Source of the DNA: Rhizobium sp.
GTDB taxonomy: Bacteria; Pseudomonadota; Gammaproteobacteria; Burkholderiales; Thiobacillaceae
DNA: 64,000 nt
Reading direction: 5' to 3'
NCBI GenBank assembly: GCA_019459285.1
Contig: JAIBEL010000011.1
Location: forward strand, 1 to 64,000
Under the pieces are notes generated by a model that searched no databases, was not told where the DNA came from, and saw only the letters and a program-made list of their open reading frames with translations. Positions 46,935 to 55,775 of the stretch are shown in pieces; positions within the stretch are counted from its first letter, which is position 1, and each line of letters opens with the position of its first letter. A program made the position numbers and the translations under genes.

Positions 46935-47612
46935 TTATTTTCTTCGTGCAGCACCAATACCCAGTAATCCAATGCCAAGTAACGCAAGTGTTGCTGGCTC
47001 GGGCACGTCAGCGGTTTGATCAAGTGCGAAATTCACGGGTGTGCGGCCTTCATCGGTCAAAACGCGCCACGGATCGGTGTTCATGGCAATGGCGGTAGTG
47101 AGTCCGCTCGTAGCAGCTGTCCAGCGGAAAGTATTCTGGCTACCTGTATTTTGAACACTGAACCAGTAAGGGGATCCTGCGTTCAAATCGACACCAGCGA
47201 AGCTGACATCAAATAAATATGACCGCTCGCCTGCCACATCTATTCCAGTGTCAGTCGCGCTCGCGACAACTGACCTGCTCGACAGCAACGTACCCGGCAA
47301 CCCCGCATCATCACTGAAAAACGAGACATCAAAATTCCAAGTATTTCCGGTATTCAAGGGGTCCGGAGAAAACATCGTTCCATACCAAGTGGCTCTATCT
47401 ACCCTGGCTGTTGACGCAAGCACAAACTCGCTGGCGAGCCGCTGGTCAGTTTGTGAAAATGCTCCGGCATCGGATATCACGAACCCGCCGGAAGTCCATG
47501 TGCCGCCGACGCCGTTATCCCATGGGTTCTCATAAATCACAGCCGCATTTGCCACGATCGGCATCAACACTCCCAGCATCCCCAGTATTTTCATAGATTG
47601 TTTTATTCTCAT
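46935..47612 (-). CDS. PEP-CTERM sorting-domain secreted protein
   Basis: 225 residues from ATG 47612 (a second ATG at 47594 is possible). Signal peptide ends near PIVANAA. Mature beta-sandwich-like region with SSRSVVASATDTGIDVAGER and AGSPYWFSVQNTGSQNTFRWTAA, then the PEP-CTERM tail VPEPATLALLGIGLLGIGAARRK for exosortase processing and EPS-linked export. The exosortase is not in this window. A weak inverted repeat-like copy (46913-46935) touches its stop. Confidence 0.9.
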   Translation of the reverse strand: MRIKQSMKILGMLGVLMPIVANAAVIYENPWDNGVGGTWTSGGFVISDAGAFSQTDQRLASEFVLASTARVDRATWYGTMFSPDPLNTGNTWNFDVSFFSDDAGLPGTLLSSRSVVASATDTGIDVAGERSYLFDVSFAGVDLNAGSPYWFSVQNTGSQNTFRWTAATSGLTTAIAMNTDPWRVLTDEGRTPVNFALDQTADVPEPATLALLGIGLLGIGAARRK

Positions 47613-47908
47613 AACGGTTGAAAATGCACGCAGCCGCGAAGGCCTGCATGGACTCATGCAGAAGAAAGCACCAAGCATGCCAACCGTTCTAACCGGGATT
47701 GAAGGTCCGATGGGTTCCCGCTACAGATTGCGAGAATTTTTCCCAGATCCGCCCTATCAGTGAGCTTTCAGTTTAGACCGATGCCCTATGAAGAAAAATA
47801 TTGGTGCCCTGCTACGATCATCAGGACAAGCTATCGCACAGCTTTATGTAAAAAACTCCGACACCATATATATATTTGCAAGTTGCATTCTGGAGTTAAA
47901 CGGATATA

Positions 47909-47963
47909 GGGGTCAGCTTGAACGGACCCCGTGTTGCGGTGTTGAGCCTGGCCCCTTTAAATC
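47909..47963 (+). repeat. REP-like repeat forming the 3' end of the second PEP-CTERM gene
   Basis: GGGGTCAGCTTGAACGGACCCC (47909-47930) followed by TTGAGCCTGGCCCCTTTAAATC (47942-47963). Most of it is inside the coding region of the leftward gene, encoding the tail after RNSD. Confidence 0.7.
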
Positions 47964-48692
47964 CGAGTTGCGTATACGACCACATGTCACCAATCCGACC
48001 AACGCCAGTCCAACAACCAGCAGTCCGGACTCTGATGGCTCCGGTACGCTGCTGACCACCAATTGCGGAACATTTGGTCCTACGCTGGACAAAAACCCGG
48101 AAACAAACAGACTCTCCTTGTTGACCACGTTATCCAGCGTGGTGATTGACCCACCGACAGCAAACACGCCATTGCCCGCATTCAGGGCAGCCAGCCCCGC
48201 AGCATTCAGGGTGATGTCCACAAAGTGTCCGTTGTCGGCCAAGCTGGCGATATAGGCACCAAATTTCTGCCCTGTTCCGAGGTCAGCAAAAATGTCCTGT
48301 CCTGCTACAGAGCCAACACCATAATCGATCCCCAGAACCGCAGCCGGCGTAGACACACCAAACAAGGCATAGGTTTCCGTCGGATCGGCGCTCGTGTATC
48401 CAAAAGGAAACCCGGCAGTAACCGGTGCCGAAGGGTTGAATATACGCAGCGTCGCAGACGTAATCGGATTGTTCACGCCCGACAGGCTGAACAGAAAATA
48501 GTTGTTCCGCGTATAGCCATCCATCGAACCACCCACCGCGTAGTTGTCGTTGGATTGAATATGTTCGCCAGCATCGGTAAACCAGCCACCGCCAACCGCA
48601 GTGAGGGTCGTGTCTGAAAGCGCATTCATCGAAAGTGCCAAAGAGGCGGCACCCAGCAGAAGTCTGGCTGAATGGCATGAAGTGATACGCAT
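47913..48692 (-). CDS. PEP-CTERM-like secreted protein with repeat-encoded C-terminus
   Basis: 259 residues from ATG 48692; signal peptide to about residue 26 (SMNALSD). Mature part is Gly/Thr/Asn-rich beta protein (SATLRIFNPSAPVTAGFPFGYT, DITLNAAGLAALNAGNGVFAVGGSITTLD). A PEP-CTERM signal follows: VPEPSESGLLVVGLALVGLVTCGRIR. After the basic residues the reading frame runs on for about 18 more residues (NSDLKGPGSTPQHGVRSS), coded by the repeat. Normal PEP-CTERM proteins end at the Arg cluster, so the original stop was probably replaced when the repeat inserted. Confidence 0.82.
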   Translation of the reverse strand: MRITSCHSARLLLGAASLALSMNALSDTTLTAVGGGWFTDAGEHIQSNDNYAVGGSMDGYTRNNYFLFSLSGVNNPITSATLRIFNPSAPVTAGFPFGYTSADPTETYALFGVSTPAAVLGIDYGVGSVAGQDIFADLGTGQKFGAYIASLADNGHFVDITLNAAGLAALNAGNGVFAVGGSITTLDNVVNKESLFVSGFLSSVGPNVPQLVVSSVPEPSESGLLVVGLALVGLVTCGRIRNSDLKGPGSTPQHGVRSS

Positions 48693-49068
48693 GAATCCCC
48701 CTGAACGAATCATCAAATTATTGTTGCCGGCGACAAAAGCAAAACCTGCGCCAAAACTCCAGGGTGCCCGCCCAGCCTTTAGTTTACAGAGGTGAAGATC
48801 GGTGCGAGGATGCCGCCTTGTTTCAGATGTAAAAAGTTCCGACAAAGCGATCACTAGGGGCACTCACATGCAGGGAAGTGAACTTAGGGTAGATCTTGTC
48901 TTTTGCGGAAAAAACAAGACCTGACACCGAAGCTCGTCCTCGTGCCCCGTGATCTATCACCTCAAGTGGTAGTAGAGCCAAGCCGCCTCCATCACACATC
49001 CCCGGATCGCCGGCCCGGCGGGGCCGACACGATCCGGGGAGTCGCCGCGCCCGGAGTGCCTGTTGCGA
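48693..49068. other. Gap without a gene, with a GC-rich hairpin
   Basis: 376 bp. CCCCGGATCG (49000-49009) pairs with CGATCCGGGG (49030-49039) around a further GGCC palindrome, 30 bp after the stop of the NTF2-like gene. It may terminate that leftward operon; no T-run follows. Confidence 0.45.
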
Positions 49069-49425
49069 CTACCGATTGCCGATGTGGGCCGCGTAAGTCT
49101 GCTGGACGATCTTGCCATTCTTGACCACAAACGTGTCGGTGCCCAACGGGATCAGCTCGCCGACACTCCATACGATATAGCCTACCTCGCCATGTGCCTC
49201 CTGGGTGCGCATGCGAAAAATCTCAAGCGCCTGTTCAGGTATATTGCCCAGGAAGCCTTCGAAGAAGCGCCGGATTTCATCGATGCCGCGGTAAACACCA
49301 TCCGGCGCATGCAGAACGGCGTGCTCGTCATAGTCCGCAACGATGGCCCCCACGCCTTGCTTGGCCATGAATGCATGGAGGTGGCGGTTCATCACGTTCA
49401 GGGTCTGGTCGGTGCTAGTAGTCAT
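49069..49425 (-). CDS. SgcJ/NTF2-like protein
   Basis: 118 residues from ATG 49425 (AGGA upstream). NTF2-like fold: NVMNRHLHAFMAKQGVGAIVADYDEHAVLHAPDG, IDEIRRFFEGFL, then VGYIVWSVGELIPLGTDTFVVKNGKIVQQT. No catalytic residues assigned. It is 32 bp after mddA and probably belongs to that operon. Confidence 0.85.
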   Translation of the reverse strand: MTTSTDQTLNVMNRHLHAFMAKQGVGAIVADYDEHAVLHAPDGVYRGIDEIRRFFEGFLGNIPEQALEIFRMRTQEAHGEVGYIVWSVGELIPLGTDTFVVKNGKIVQQTYAAHIGNR

Positions 49426-49457
49426 GATTCTTTCCTCAGGGTGGGTTGTCGATGGGG

Positions 49458-50219
49458 TCAATCGTCGAGAAGCGCCATGGCGCGACGCGCCTTGGCCCGG
49501 GCAAACGGGATCAGCTTGGGCGTACTGCGCTGGTAGGCGCGGTAGCGCGCGCCGAACTGCCGAACCAGATCGCGCTCTTCGTACATGAGTCCGACGAGCA
49601 CGTAGACGGTCATCCCGCCGGCGAGCAGCATGTGACCGACGGTCATGGCGCCGGTGGACCATAATCCGATCAACACGCCGAGCTGCATGGGATGCCTGAC
49701 CCAGCGGTAAAGCGACGGCGCCTTGAATTCAACCGGTGTGTAAGGCAGGCCCCTGGCGTGAAGATAGATCTGGCGCAGCCCAAACAGATCGGCGTGATTG
49801 ATGAGGAACGTGGTCAGCAGCACGAGTCCCCAGCCGCCGAGCGCAACGCCCGTCAGCGTGCTTGCAAGCAAGCCGTCTTCGACCTTCCACAGGTGCCCGG
49901 GCAGGGGTTGCCAGAAAGCGATGAGCATGCACAAGACCACCGTGGTGGCCACGAGATAGCTGCTGCGCTCCAGATGGGCGGGAACATGACGCGTCAGCCA
50001 GGTCTTGAATCCCGGACGCGCCATGACACTGTGCTGCAGGCCGAAGAAGGCAATCAGGGCCAGATCGACGAGCCAGGCCCATCCAGGCGAAACCGTGCCG
50101 GCGCTGTCAACGTTGATCGGGGTCAGCACGCCCACGCTGAATCCGACGAAATAGAGCAGGATGACGAAGCCCGCCAGATAGGCGCCCAGTCCATAGATCC
50201 AGTTCAATAAGGTTTTCAC
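49458..50219 (-). CDS. mddA: Methanethiol S-methyltransferase-like membrane protein
   Basis: 253 residues, six hydrophobic helices. The NnrU/isoprenylcysteine methyltransferase-type core has FFGLQHSVMARPGFK, ERSSYLVATTVVL, and C-terminal LYRWVRHPMQLGVLIGLW and EERDLVRQFGARYRAYQRST, the SAM-binding RHP...EE pattern. These features match MddA, which converts methanethiol to dimethyl sulfide in the inner membrane. Divergent from an HxlR regulator with a perfect palindrome between them. The name is a best fit; other methyltransferases of the family are possible. Confidence 0.75.
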   Translation of the reverse strand: MKTLLNWIYGLGAYLAGFVILLYFVGFSVGVLTPINVDSAGTVSPGWAWLVDLALIAFFGLQHSVMARPGFKTWLTRHVPAHLERSSYLVATTVVLCMLIAFWQPLPGHLWKVEDGLLASTLTGVALGGWGLVLLTTFLINHADLFGLRQIYLHARGLPYTPVEFKAPSLYRWVRHPMQLGVLIGLWSTGAMTVGHMLLAGGMTVYVLVGLMYEERDLVRQFGARYRAYQRSTPKLIPFARAKARRAMALLDD

Positions 50220-50303
50220 GATGGCTCTCCATTCAGGGTGGTAGGAGTGCCCAATTTAGGCCGCACTGCCTTGACTCTCCAGTGCGCAATCTGTAGTAAA
50301 TAG

Positions 50304-50318
50304 CTACGCATTGCGTAG
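50304..50318. promoter_or_regulatory. Palindromic operator candidate between mddA and the HxlR gene
   Basis: Perfect 15-bp palindrome CTACGCA-T-TGCGTAG, 16 bp upstream of the HxlR gene start and 85 bp upstream of mddA. Placement and symmetry suit binding of the dimeric HxlR regulator and control of both directions. Confidence 0.6.
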
Positions 50319-50333
50319 TTACCTGGAGAGGTC

Positions 50334-51038
50334 ATGTTGAAATACGGCCAGTTTTGTCCCATCGCCAAAGCCAGCGAGGTGCTGGGTGAAAAATGGACGG
50401 TATTGATCGTGCGCGAGCTGCTGCTGGGCACCAAACGCTTCAACGACTTTCAGCGTGCGTTGTCCTTGATCTCGCCAACGGTGCTCGCCAAACGGCTGAA
50501 GACGCTGGAGGAGCACGGCCTGGTGTTTCGGAAGACGGTTACCGGCGGGCGCTCGACCGAGTATCACCTCACACCTGCCGGCAAGGAGCTCTACCCGGTC
50601 ATCGAAGAGCTGGCGGTATGGGGCATGCGCTGGGCCCGCAAGCACATGGAAGATTCGGAACTGGACGTCGAACTGCTGATGTGGGACGTTCAACGTCGCA
50701 TCAATCTCGAAGCGCTGCCCGCCGGACAGGCAGTGATACGCTTCAACTTTCCCGAGCTGAAGCGCTATCGCGACTGGTGGGTGGTCGTCGACGAAAGCGG
50801 GACCGATCTATGCACAAACGACCCCGGCAAGGAGGTCGATCTGCACGTGGTGACTGACCCACGCACGCTGATCGAGGTATGGATGGGCGATACCACGCTC
50901 ACCCATGCCAAGTCGTCGGGCAAACTGCGGTTGGTGGGCTCTGCACTATACGCACGCACAATGAAAGCCTGGTTCATGCTGAGCAACACGCGGGACATGA
51001 TGGCGGCACACCATATAGCCAACCGGAAATACGATTGA
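50334..51038 (+). CDS. HxlR-family transcriptional regulator with C-terminal SCP2-like domain
   Basis: 234 residues from ATG 50334 (GGAGAGG upstream). Winged-helix HxlR domain at 1-100: YGQFCPIAKASEVLGEKWTVLIVRELLLG (with the conserved Cys at the N-terminus that can sense oxidants), FNDFQRALSLISPTVLAKRLKTLEEHGLV. Residues about 120-234 look like an SCP2 sterol-binding domain (VDLHVVTDPRTLIEVWMGDTTL). Expected to regulate the divergent mddA-NTF2-like operon. Confidence 0.92.
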   Translation: MLKYGQFCPIAKASEVLGEKWTVLIVRELLLGTKRFNDFQRALSLISPTVLAKRLKTLEEHGLVFRKTVTGGRSTEYHLTPAGKELYPVIEELAVWGMRWARKHMEDSELDVELLMWDVQRRINLEALPAGQAVIRFNFPELKRYRDWWVVVDESGTDLCTNDPGKEVDLHVVTDPRTLIEVWMGDTTLTHAKSSGKLRLVGSALYARTMKAWFMLSNTRDMMAAHHIANRKYD

Positions 51039-51194
51039 AGCGTGTATTGGGCGGGGTAGCGGGTCGTGTGCCGGCGAAGGGGCTCTCGCCCGCGTCACCC
51101 GCTTTCTGGAGTCAACACCCATTGGGGCAGGTTTGTCTTTGCTGCATAAGGCAAGACTTGCCCCCGTCGCTTAGGGTTCGCGCGTGAAATCAGC

Positions 51195-51452
51195 TCAGTC
51201 AACGGTTTGCCGGGCGGCCTTCAATCGTGCCCGCTCATCCTTCAAGTGCGCCTGCGCTTCGGTGTTGATTCTGACGAATTCCAGACTCACCACCTTGCCT
51301 TCTGCCACGCTGATTTCATTGTTGCGGCCGGCAAGGATGGTTTTAACCATCACATCGCGCTGCGCCTCGGGGGTCGAGGCCGCGCGCAGTTGATGGAGCA
51401 GATCGGTCACCTGGGGATTTTCAGAGGCGAGGACAGAGTCTTTTTGGGCCAT
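51195..51452 (-). CDS. Small hypothetical protein
   Basis: 85 residues from ATG 51452. Mostly helical (VTDLLHQLRAASTPEAQRDVMVKTILAG; LKDERARLKAARQTVD) with no membrane segment or known motif. A clear ribosome-binding site is not visible (ACAGGAAAACACGACC upstream has AGGA at 12 bases). Possibly real given length and codon use. Confidence 0.5.
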   Translation of the reverse strand: MAQKDSVLASENPQVTDLLHQLRAASTPEAQRDVMVKTILAGRNNEISVAEGKVVSLEFVRINTEAQAHLKDERARLKAARQTVD

Positions 51453-51572
51453 GGTCGTGTTTTCCTGTAGCTCAATTGCGGTGAAGGGTGACCAATGTTG
51501 ATGCGCTTGCCGTCCTGCTTCATAAGGACACCCCATCCTACGCCTATCCCTACGAATGCGTGCAATCAAGGG

Positions 51573-51660
51573 CAATCAAAAGGGCTGGCCCCCTTGATTG
51601 GCCGGTGGTCCGTCCCCTATTTTTGCGCGGACTGAAATCCATTCGGGCCTGGCCCCGTTC
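51573..51660 (+). repeat. REP-like hairpin and repeat copy upstream of a GGDEF gene
   Basis: CAATCAAAAGGG...CCCCCTTGATTG forms a hairpin at 51573-51600, built from the repeat's TTTGATT end in both directions. A further copy follows at 51634-51660 (GAAATCCATTCGGGCCTGG then CCCCGTTC). Confidence 0.7.
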
Positions 51661-51785
51661 ACGTCGCCCAGACCTTGCAGCTCATGCGTATGTCCGAACC
51701 ATGATCCGCGCAACTTGGCCTATATTGGATGGACGCGCGTGCGCAGGCGAAATGCGTCCGCAAACCCCGTCAAGGGAGATCGCCC

Positions 51786-52991
51786 TTGGATATCCCCGTG
51801 CCACCCTCTTCAGATTCCCGGGATCCGCGCATCCTTGTGCCGCAGATTGCACAGAGTTTTCGCCAGCTCCCCATATCGCTGATCGCCAACCTGGCAAACG
51901 GATTCATTCTTGCCGCGGTTCTGTGGGGCGCCGTGCCCACGCCCGTCCTGCTCAGCTGGTCAGGCTTGCTGGTCACCGTCACCGGGGCTCGATTCCTCAG
52001 CTTGCGGACGTTCAGAAACGCCTCCCCGGGCAGCGAACCGGATCTGGCTGTCTGGACGAAGTATTTCGTGGCTGGCGCATGCGCTGCCGGCCTGGTGTGG
52101 GGGCTGTCCGGCATTCTCCTGTTTCATCCCAGTTCCTTCCCGCACCAGGTCGTGCTCGCTTTTGTACTGGGGGGAATGGTGGCCGGCGCCGTTCCGCTGC
52201 TCTCGTCCGTGCGCCACGCCTATGGGTGCTTTGCCATTCCGGTCGTGGTCCCCATCGCCATCCAAATGATGTGGGTGGGCGATCGCATCCATCTCGTCAT
52301 GGGCCTGCTGATGGTCATCTTCGGTCTCACCATGCTCGCCACGTCCGCCCAGGTCCACCGCCTGTTCCGCGACGCGGAAAAACTGCGCCGCGAACTGTTC
52401 TCTTCAAGCGAAGTGGCGCAGGCGCTGGAATACCTGGTCCGTCTCGACAGTCTCACCGGCATCCCGAACAGACGGCTGTTCGAGGAAGAACTTGGCAAGG
52501 AGTGGGCAAGAGCAAAACGCGACAATGTGCCGTTGGCACTCATCACGGCCGATATCGATCACTTCAAGGAATACAACGACCACTATGGGCACCCGGCCGG
52601 CGACCTGTGCCTGGTGGACGTTGCGCAGACCCTGTACCGCGCGCTGTCCCGCCCCGGCGATGTGGCGGCCCGAATCGGCGGCGAAGAGTTTGCGATCCTG
52701 TTGCCGCAGACTGATCTGAACGGCGCGATAGCCGTGGCCGAGCAGATACGCGAGCGTGTCCTGGCCTTGGACCTTCCCCACGAAGCCTCGCCCGTGGCCA
52801 GCCAGGTCACCCTGAGTTTCGGCGTGTCTTCGTCCGAACTTGCTTCCGTCGCCTCGCCTGCCGAGCTGATCCGCACATCCGACATCGCGCTCTACGAAGC
52901 CAAACGCTGCGGACGCAACCAGATTGTGGCAACCCCGAAAACGGCAGCTGATCTGGATCGCGAGAGCGAAGGGGCCAGGATCGAAAACTAG
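51786..52991 (+). CDS. Membrane-bound diguanylate cyclase, probable TTG start
   Basis: 401 residues from TTG 51786 (LDIPVPPSSDSRDPR), chosen because AAGGGAG lies 7 bases before it. An ATG at 51729 in the same frame has no ribosome-binding site. Five or six membrane helices (about 30-180) precede a GGDEF domain (about 225-385): GGEEF with RPGD at the I-site, ADIDHFKEYND, TLSFGVSS. Active c-di-GMP synthase expected; membrane sensor type unknown. Convergent with ppk2. Confidence 0.88.
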   Translation: MDIPVPPSSDSRDPRILVPQIAQSFRQLPISLIANLANGFILAAVLWGAVPTPVLLSWSGLLVTVTGARFLSLRTFRNASPGSEPDLAVWTKYFVAGACAAGLVWGLSGILLFHPSSFPHQVVLAFVLGGMVAGAVPLLSSVRHAYGCFAIPVVVPIAIQMMWVGDRIHLVMGLLMVIFGLTMLATSAQVHRLFRDAEKLRRELFSSSEVAQALEYLVRLDSLTGIPNRRLFEEELGKEWARAKRDNVPLALITADIDHFKEYNDHYGHPAGDLCLVDVAQTLYRALSRPGDVAARIGGEEFAILLPQTDLNGAIAVAEQIRERVLALDLPHEASPVASQVTLSFGVSSSELASVASPAELIRTSDIALYEAKRCGRNQIVATPKTAADLDRESEGARIEN

Positions 52992-53008
52992 GTGCTCCGG
53001 GCGCAAAA

Positions 53009-53044
53009 CAATTCGACCTTGGTCCCTGTGAACCCCGTTGATTC
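53009..53044 (+). repeat. Diverged REP-like repeat between convergent genes
   Basis: CAATTCGACCTTGGTCCCTG followed by TGAACCCCGTTGATTC; core altered but both ends recognisable. Confidence 0.55.
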
Positions 53045-53062
53045 AGATCGAAGCAGCCCGGC

Positions 53063-54223
53063 TCAAAGCAGCGGGTTTGCCTGATGTTCGCCGCGCTCGT
53101 ACACCACGTGCGCGCGGCCGACCAACAGCAGATCCAGCGAACCGATGCGGGAGACGTCCTTGTTGGTGTAGGGCAGGCGATGCAGGATGTAGCGCATGGC
53201 ATTGAGCCGTGCGCGCTTCTTGTCGTCCGACTTGATCACCGTCCACGGCGAGTCGGCGGTGTCGGTGTAGAAGAACATCGCTTCCTTGGCCTTGGTGTAA
53301 TCGTCCCATTTGTCGAGCGACGCCAGGTCAATGGGCGACAGCTTCCATTGCTTGAGCGGATGCACCTTGCGCTCCTTGAAGCGACGTCGCTGCTCTTCGC
53401 GGCTGACCGAGAACCAGAACTTGATCAAATGCACGCCGCTGCGCACCAGGTTGCGTTCAAACTCGGGGGCTTGGCGCATGAATTCCAGGTATTCCTCCTG
53501 ATTGCAGAAGCCCATCACCCGTTCCACCCCGGCGCGGTTGTACCAGGAACGATCGAACAGGGCGATCTCTCCCGCCGTCGGCAGATGCTGGACGTAGCGC
53601 TGGAAATACCATTGGCCGCGTTCCATTTCGCTCGGCTTTTCCAGCGCGACCACATGCGCTCCGCGCGGATTGAGATGCTCCATGAAGCGCTTGATGGCGC
53701 CGCCCTTGCCTGCAGCGTCGCGGCCCTCGAACAGGATCACCACTTTCTGCCCGGTTTCCTTCACCCAGGCCTGCAGCTTGAGCAGTTCCACCTGGAGCTG
53801 ATATTTCTGTCGCTCGTAACTCTTGCGCGACATCAGATTCTTGTAGGGATAGCCGCCCTCGCGCCAGTCTTCGGCCAGCTCGCCGTCCGGATCGAACGGC
53901 ACGCCCGGCCTGCCGAGCGGCGGCTTGGCGAGCAGCGCATGACGCAGCACCTCCGCGTCTTCCGGCGACGCACCGGCGAGAATGGCTTTCAGTGACTCGA
54001 TCATTTCGGGACTGCCGTTGCCGGCCTGACTGAGGATGTCCTTCACCGCCACGATCTTGGACTCCTGCGCGGCGCTCACCGCCTCGTCCACGGTAAAGGT
54101 CTCGACACCCTTGCGAGTGTGGATGGGCGAAATATCGCCTTCGGCGGCGATGCGTGGCTTCGCATTGCGGCTGCGAGCCGGGGAACGTTTGGCGGGAGTA
54201 TTGGCGGAGGGCTTGGTAGTCAA
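53063..54223 (-). CDS. ppk2: Polyphosphate kinase 2 (PPK2)
   Basis: 386 residues from a proposed TTG start at 54223 (AGGA 7 bases upstream; the only in-frame ATGs are at 54445 and well inside). A basic Ala/Lys/Pro/Arg N-terminal extension of about 100 residues precedes the PPK2 catalytic domain: YERQKYQLQVELLKLQAWVK, Walker A in LFEGRDAAGKGG, PRGAHVVALEKPSEMERGQWYFQRYV, FDRSWYNRAGVERVMGF and the lid module. PPK2 transfers phosphate between polyphosphate and nucleoside diphosphates. Length and motifs match the common one-domain class I group. An 11-bp perfect palindrome lies 90 bp upstream. Confidence 0.93.
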   Translation of the reverse strand: MTTKPSANTPAKRSPARSRNAKPRIAAEGDISPIHTRKGVETFTVDEAVSAAQESKIVAVKDILSQAGNGSPEMIESLKAILAGASPEDAEVLRHALLAKPPLGRPGVPFDPDGELAEDWREGGYPYKNLMSRKSYERQKYQLQVELLKLQAWVKETGQKVVILFEGRDAAGKGGAIKRFMEHLNPRGAHVVALEKPSEMERGQWYFQRYVQHLPTAGEIALFDRSWYNRAGVERVMGFCNQEEYLEFMRQAPEFERNLVRSGVHLIKFWFSVSREEQRRRFKERKVHPLKQWKLSPIDLASLDKWDDYTKAKEAMFFYTDTADSPWTVIKSDDKKRARLNAMRYILHRLPYTNKDVSRIGSLDLLLVGRAHVVYERGEHQANPLL

Positions 54224-54609
54224 AACAATGTCCTGTCGAGGTAAAGAAGATTCCGGGGAGGCAGCGCTTAGCACACTCACCGTCGTGCAGACCGGTTTCG
54301 CACGCGTGCCGCTATAAAAAGATAACCTAATCTTTTTATAGATCAATTTCAAGCCCACTTGCAGCGATGGGGGGCTGACAGGATCGAAAAAAAATTGGTA
54401 GCGGTGTTCCCGAGGTTTCCGCGAGCCTGCTGGTCGACCCTGCATGCAATCCGCACCAGCACCCGACGCGCGAATGTTCTTCAGACCCCAATTCGCCTAT
54501 GATCGAGACTGCAGACCGCGCCAAGACCCCGATGCTGCGGCGACCCATTCGGACAGGGCGTCGATTGGGTTGATTCGAGACTGTCGTTGATCGGCAAGCT
54601 GGAGAACAC
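54224..54609. other. Divergent gap between ppk2 and the SoxW-like gene
   Basis: 386 bp with no supported gene apart from the palindrome listed separately. Contains the promoters of both genes. Confidence 0.45.
54313..54340. promoter_or_regulatory. AT-rich perfect palindrome upstream of ppk2
   Basis: TATAAAAAGAT (54313-54323) and ATCTTTTTATA (54330-54340) are exact inverted repeats around AACCTA, standing out in GC-rich DNA. On the minus strand it is about 90 bp before the ppk2 start. It could be an operator, or a terminator-like attenuator in the ppk2 leader. Confidence 0.5.
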
Positions 54610-55683
54610 ATGATTCCACATTCCATGCACTGGCCGCGTTTCCTGAAGGGGTTCGCAGGCATCCTGCTCCTGTTTTCCTGCCTTGCCGGCGCAGCGGAAA
54701 AGAAAGAGGGCGCGTTCCATGGCGCGGTCCAGACCGAATACCCGAGCTGGTTCAAGGCAAGCTTCCTCAGCCTCCGGGACGATATTGCAGAAGCCCAATC
54801 CAGGAACAAGCGCGTGATGATCCTGTTCACGCAGGATGGCTGCCCATACTGCCATGCCCTGGTCGAACGCAATCTTTCGCAAAAGAACATCGAAACCTAT
54901 CTGCGGAAGCACTTTGACGTGATTGCCATCAACATGTGGGGCGACCGCGAGGTCGTGGGGCTCGACAACCGATCCATGACCGAGAAGCAGTTTGCCGCCA
55001 GCCTCAAGGTGCAATTCACCCCCACCATTCTGTTTTTCGACGAAGCCGGGCAAACCGTATTGCGGCTCAATGGCTACATCCCGCCCGCCCGATTCATGAC
55101 TGCGCTGGAGTTTGCGGCGCAGGGCACGAAGGATTCCAACTACCTCGATTACGTCGCGGCGCACCAGCTGCCTGCGACGGGCAGCGAATTGATCGCAGAA
55201 TCCTTCTTCAAGAAGCCCCCCTTCAATCTCGCGCGCAAGGGCAAGGCCAGGCCGATTGCGGTGTTCTTCGAGCAACGCGATTGCCCCGCCTGCGCCGAAT
55301 TGCACGACAGGATCCTGTCGGACAAGCAGACGCGCGCCATCATTGCCGGGTTCGATGCGATTCAGCTCAACATGTGGTCGGACACGCCGCTGATCACCCC
55401 GCAGGGAAAAGCCACCACGGCGCGCGCATGGGCCAGGGCGCTGGACATCAAATATGCGCCCGCCATCGTGCTGTTCGATGCAAAGGGCAAGGAGATCATC
55501 CGCTCCGAGGCCTATTTCAAGCTGTTCCATACCCAGGGGATTCTTACCTATGTGCTGAGCGGCGCCTATGAAAAAGAGCCGAGCTTTCAGCGCTACCTGT
55601 CCGCCAAGGCGGACCGCCTGCGCGAGCAGGGTCAGGACGTGGATATCTGGCGCATGGGTGATGAGCCTGCGGGGAAGAAATAG
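54610..55683 (+). CDS. SoxW-like periplasmic protein with two thioredoxin domains
   Basis: 357 residues from ATG 54610; signal peptide to about residue 29. Two thioredoxin-fold domains in tandem: CPYC at 78-81 with cis-Pro TPTI at about 138, and CPAC at 225-228 with YAPAIVLF. Each has the redox CxxC of thioredoxin-family proteins, and the pair is similar in length (about 150 residues), suggesting duplication. SoxW-type proteins keep sulfur-oxidation or cytochrome components reduced in the periplasm. Single gene; no sox cluster here. Confidence 0.88.
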   Translation: MIPHSMHWPRFLKGFAGILLLFSCLAGAAEKKEGAFHGAVQTEYPSWFKASFLSLRDDIAEAQSRNKRVMILFTQDGCPYCHALVERNLSQKNIETYLRKHFDVIAINMWGDREVVGLDNRSMTEKQFAASLKVQFTPTILFFDEAGQTVLRLNGYIPPARFMTALEFAAQGTKDSNYLDYVAAHQLPATGSELIAESFFKKPPFNLARKGKARPIAVFFEQRDCPACAELHDRILSDKQTRAIIAGFDAIQLNMWSDTPLITPQGKATTARAWARALDIKYAPAIVLFDAKGKEIIRSEAYFKLFHTQGILTYVLSGAYEKEPSFQRYLSAKADRLREQGQDVDIWRMGDEPAGKK

Positions 55684-55775
55684 GCGCGTGCGAATTCACG
55701 TGAACGGCCCATTGCCATCGGCGCCCTGCCCGGTGAGTGAATGTGTTAACGCAAGACCTGACGCCGGTGTTTCCT

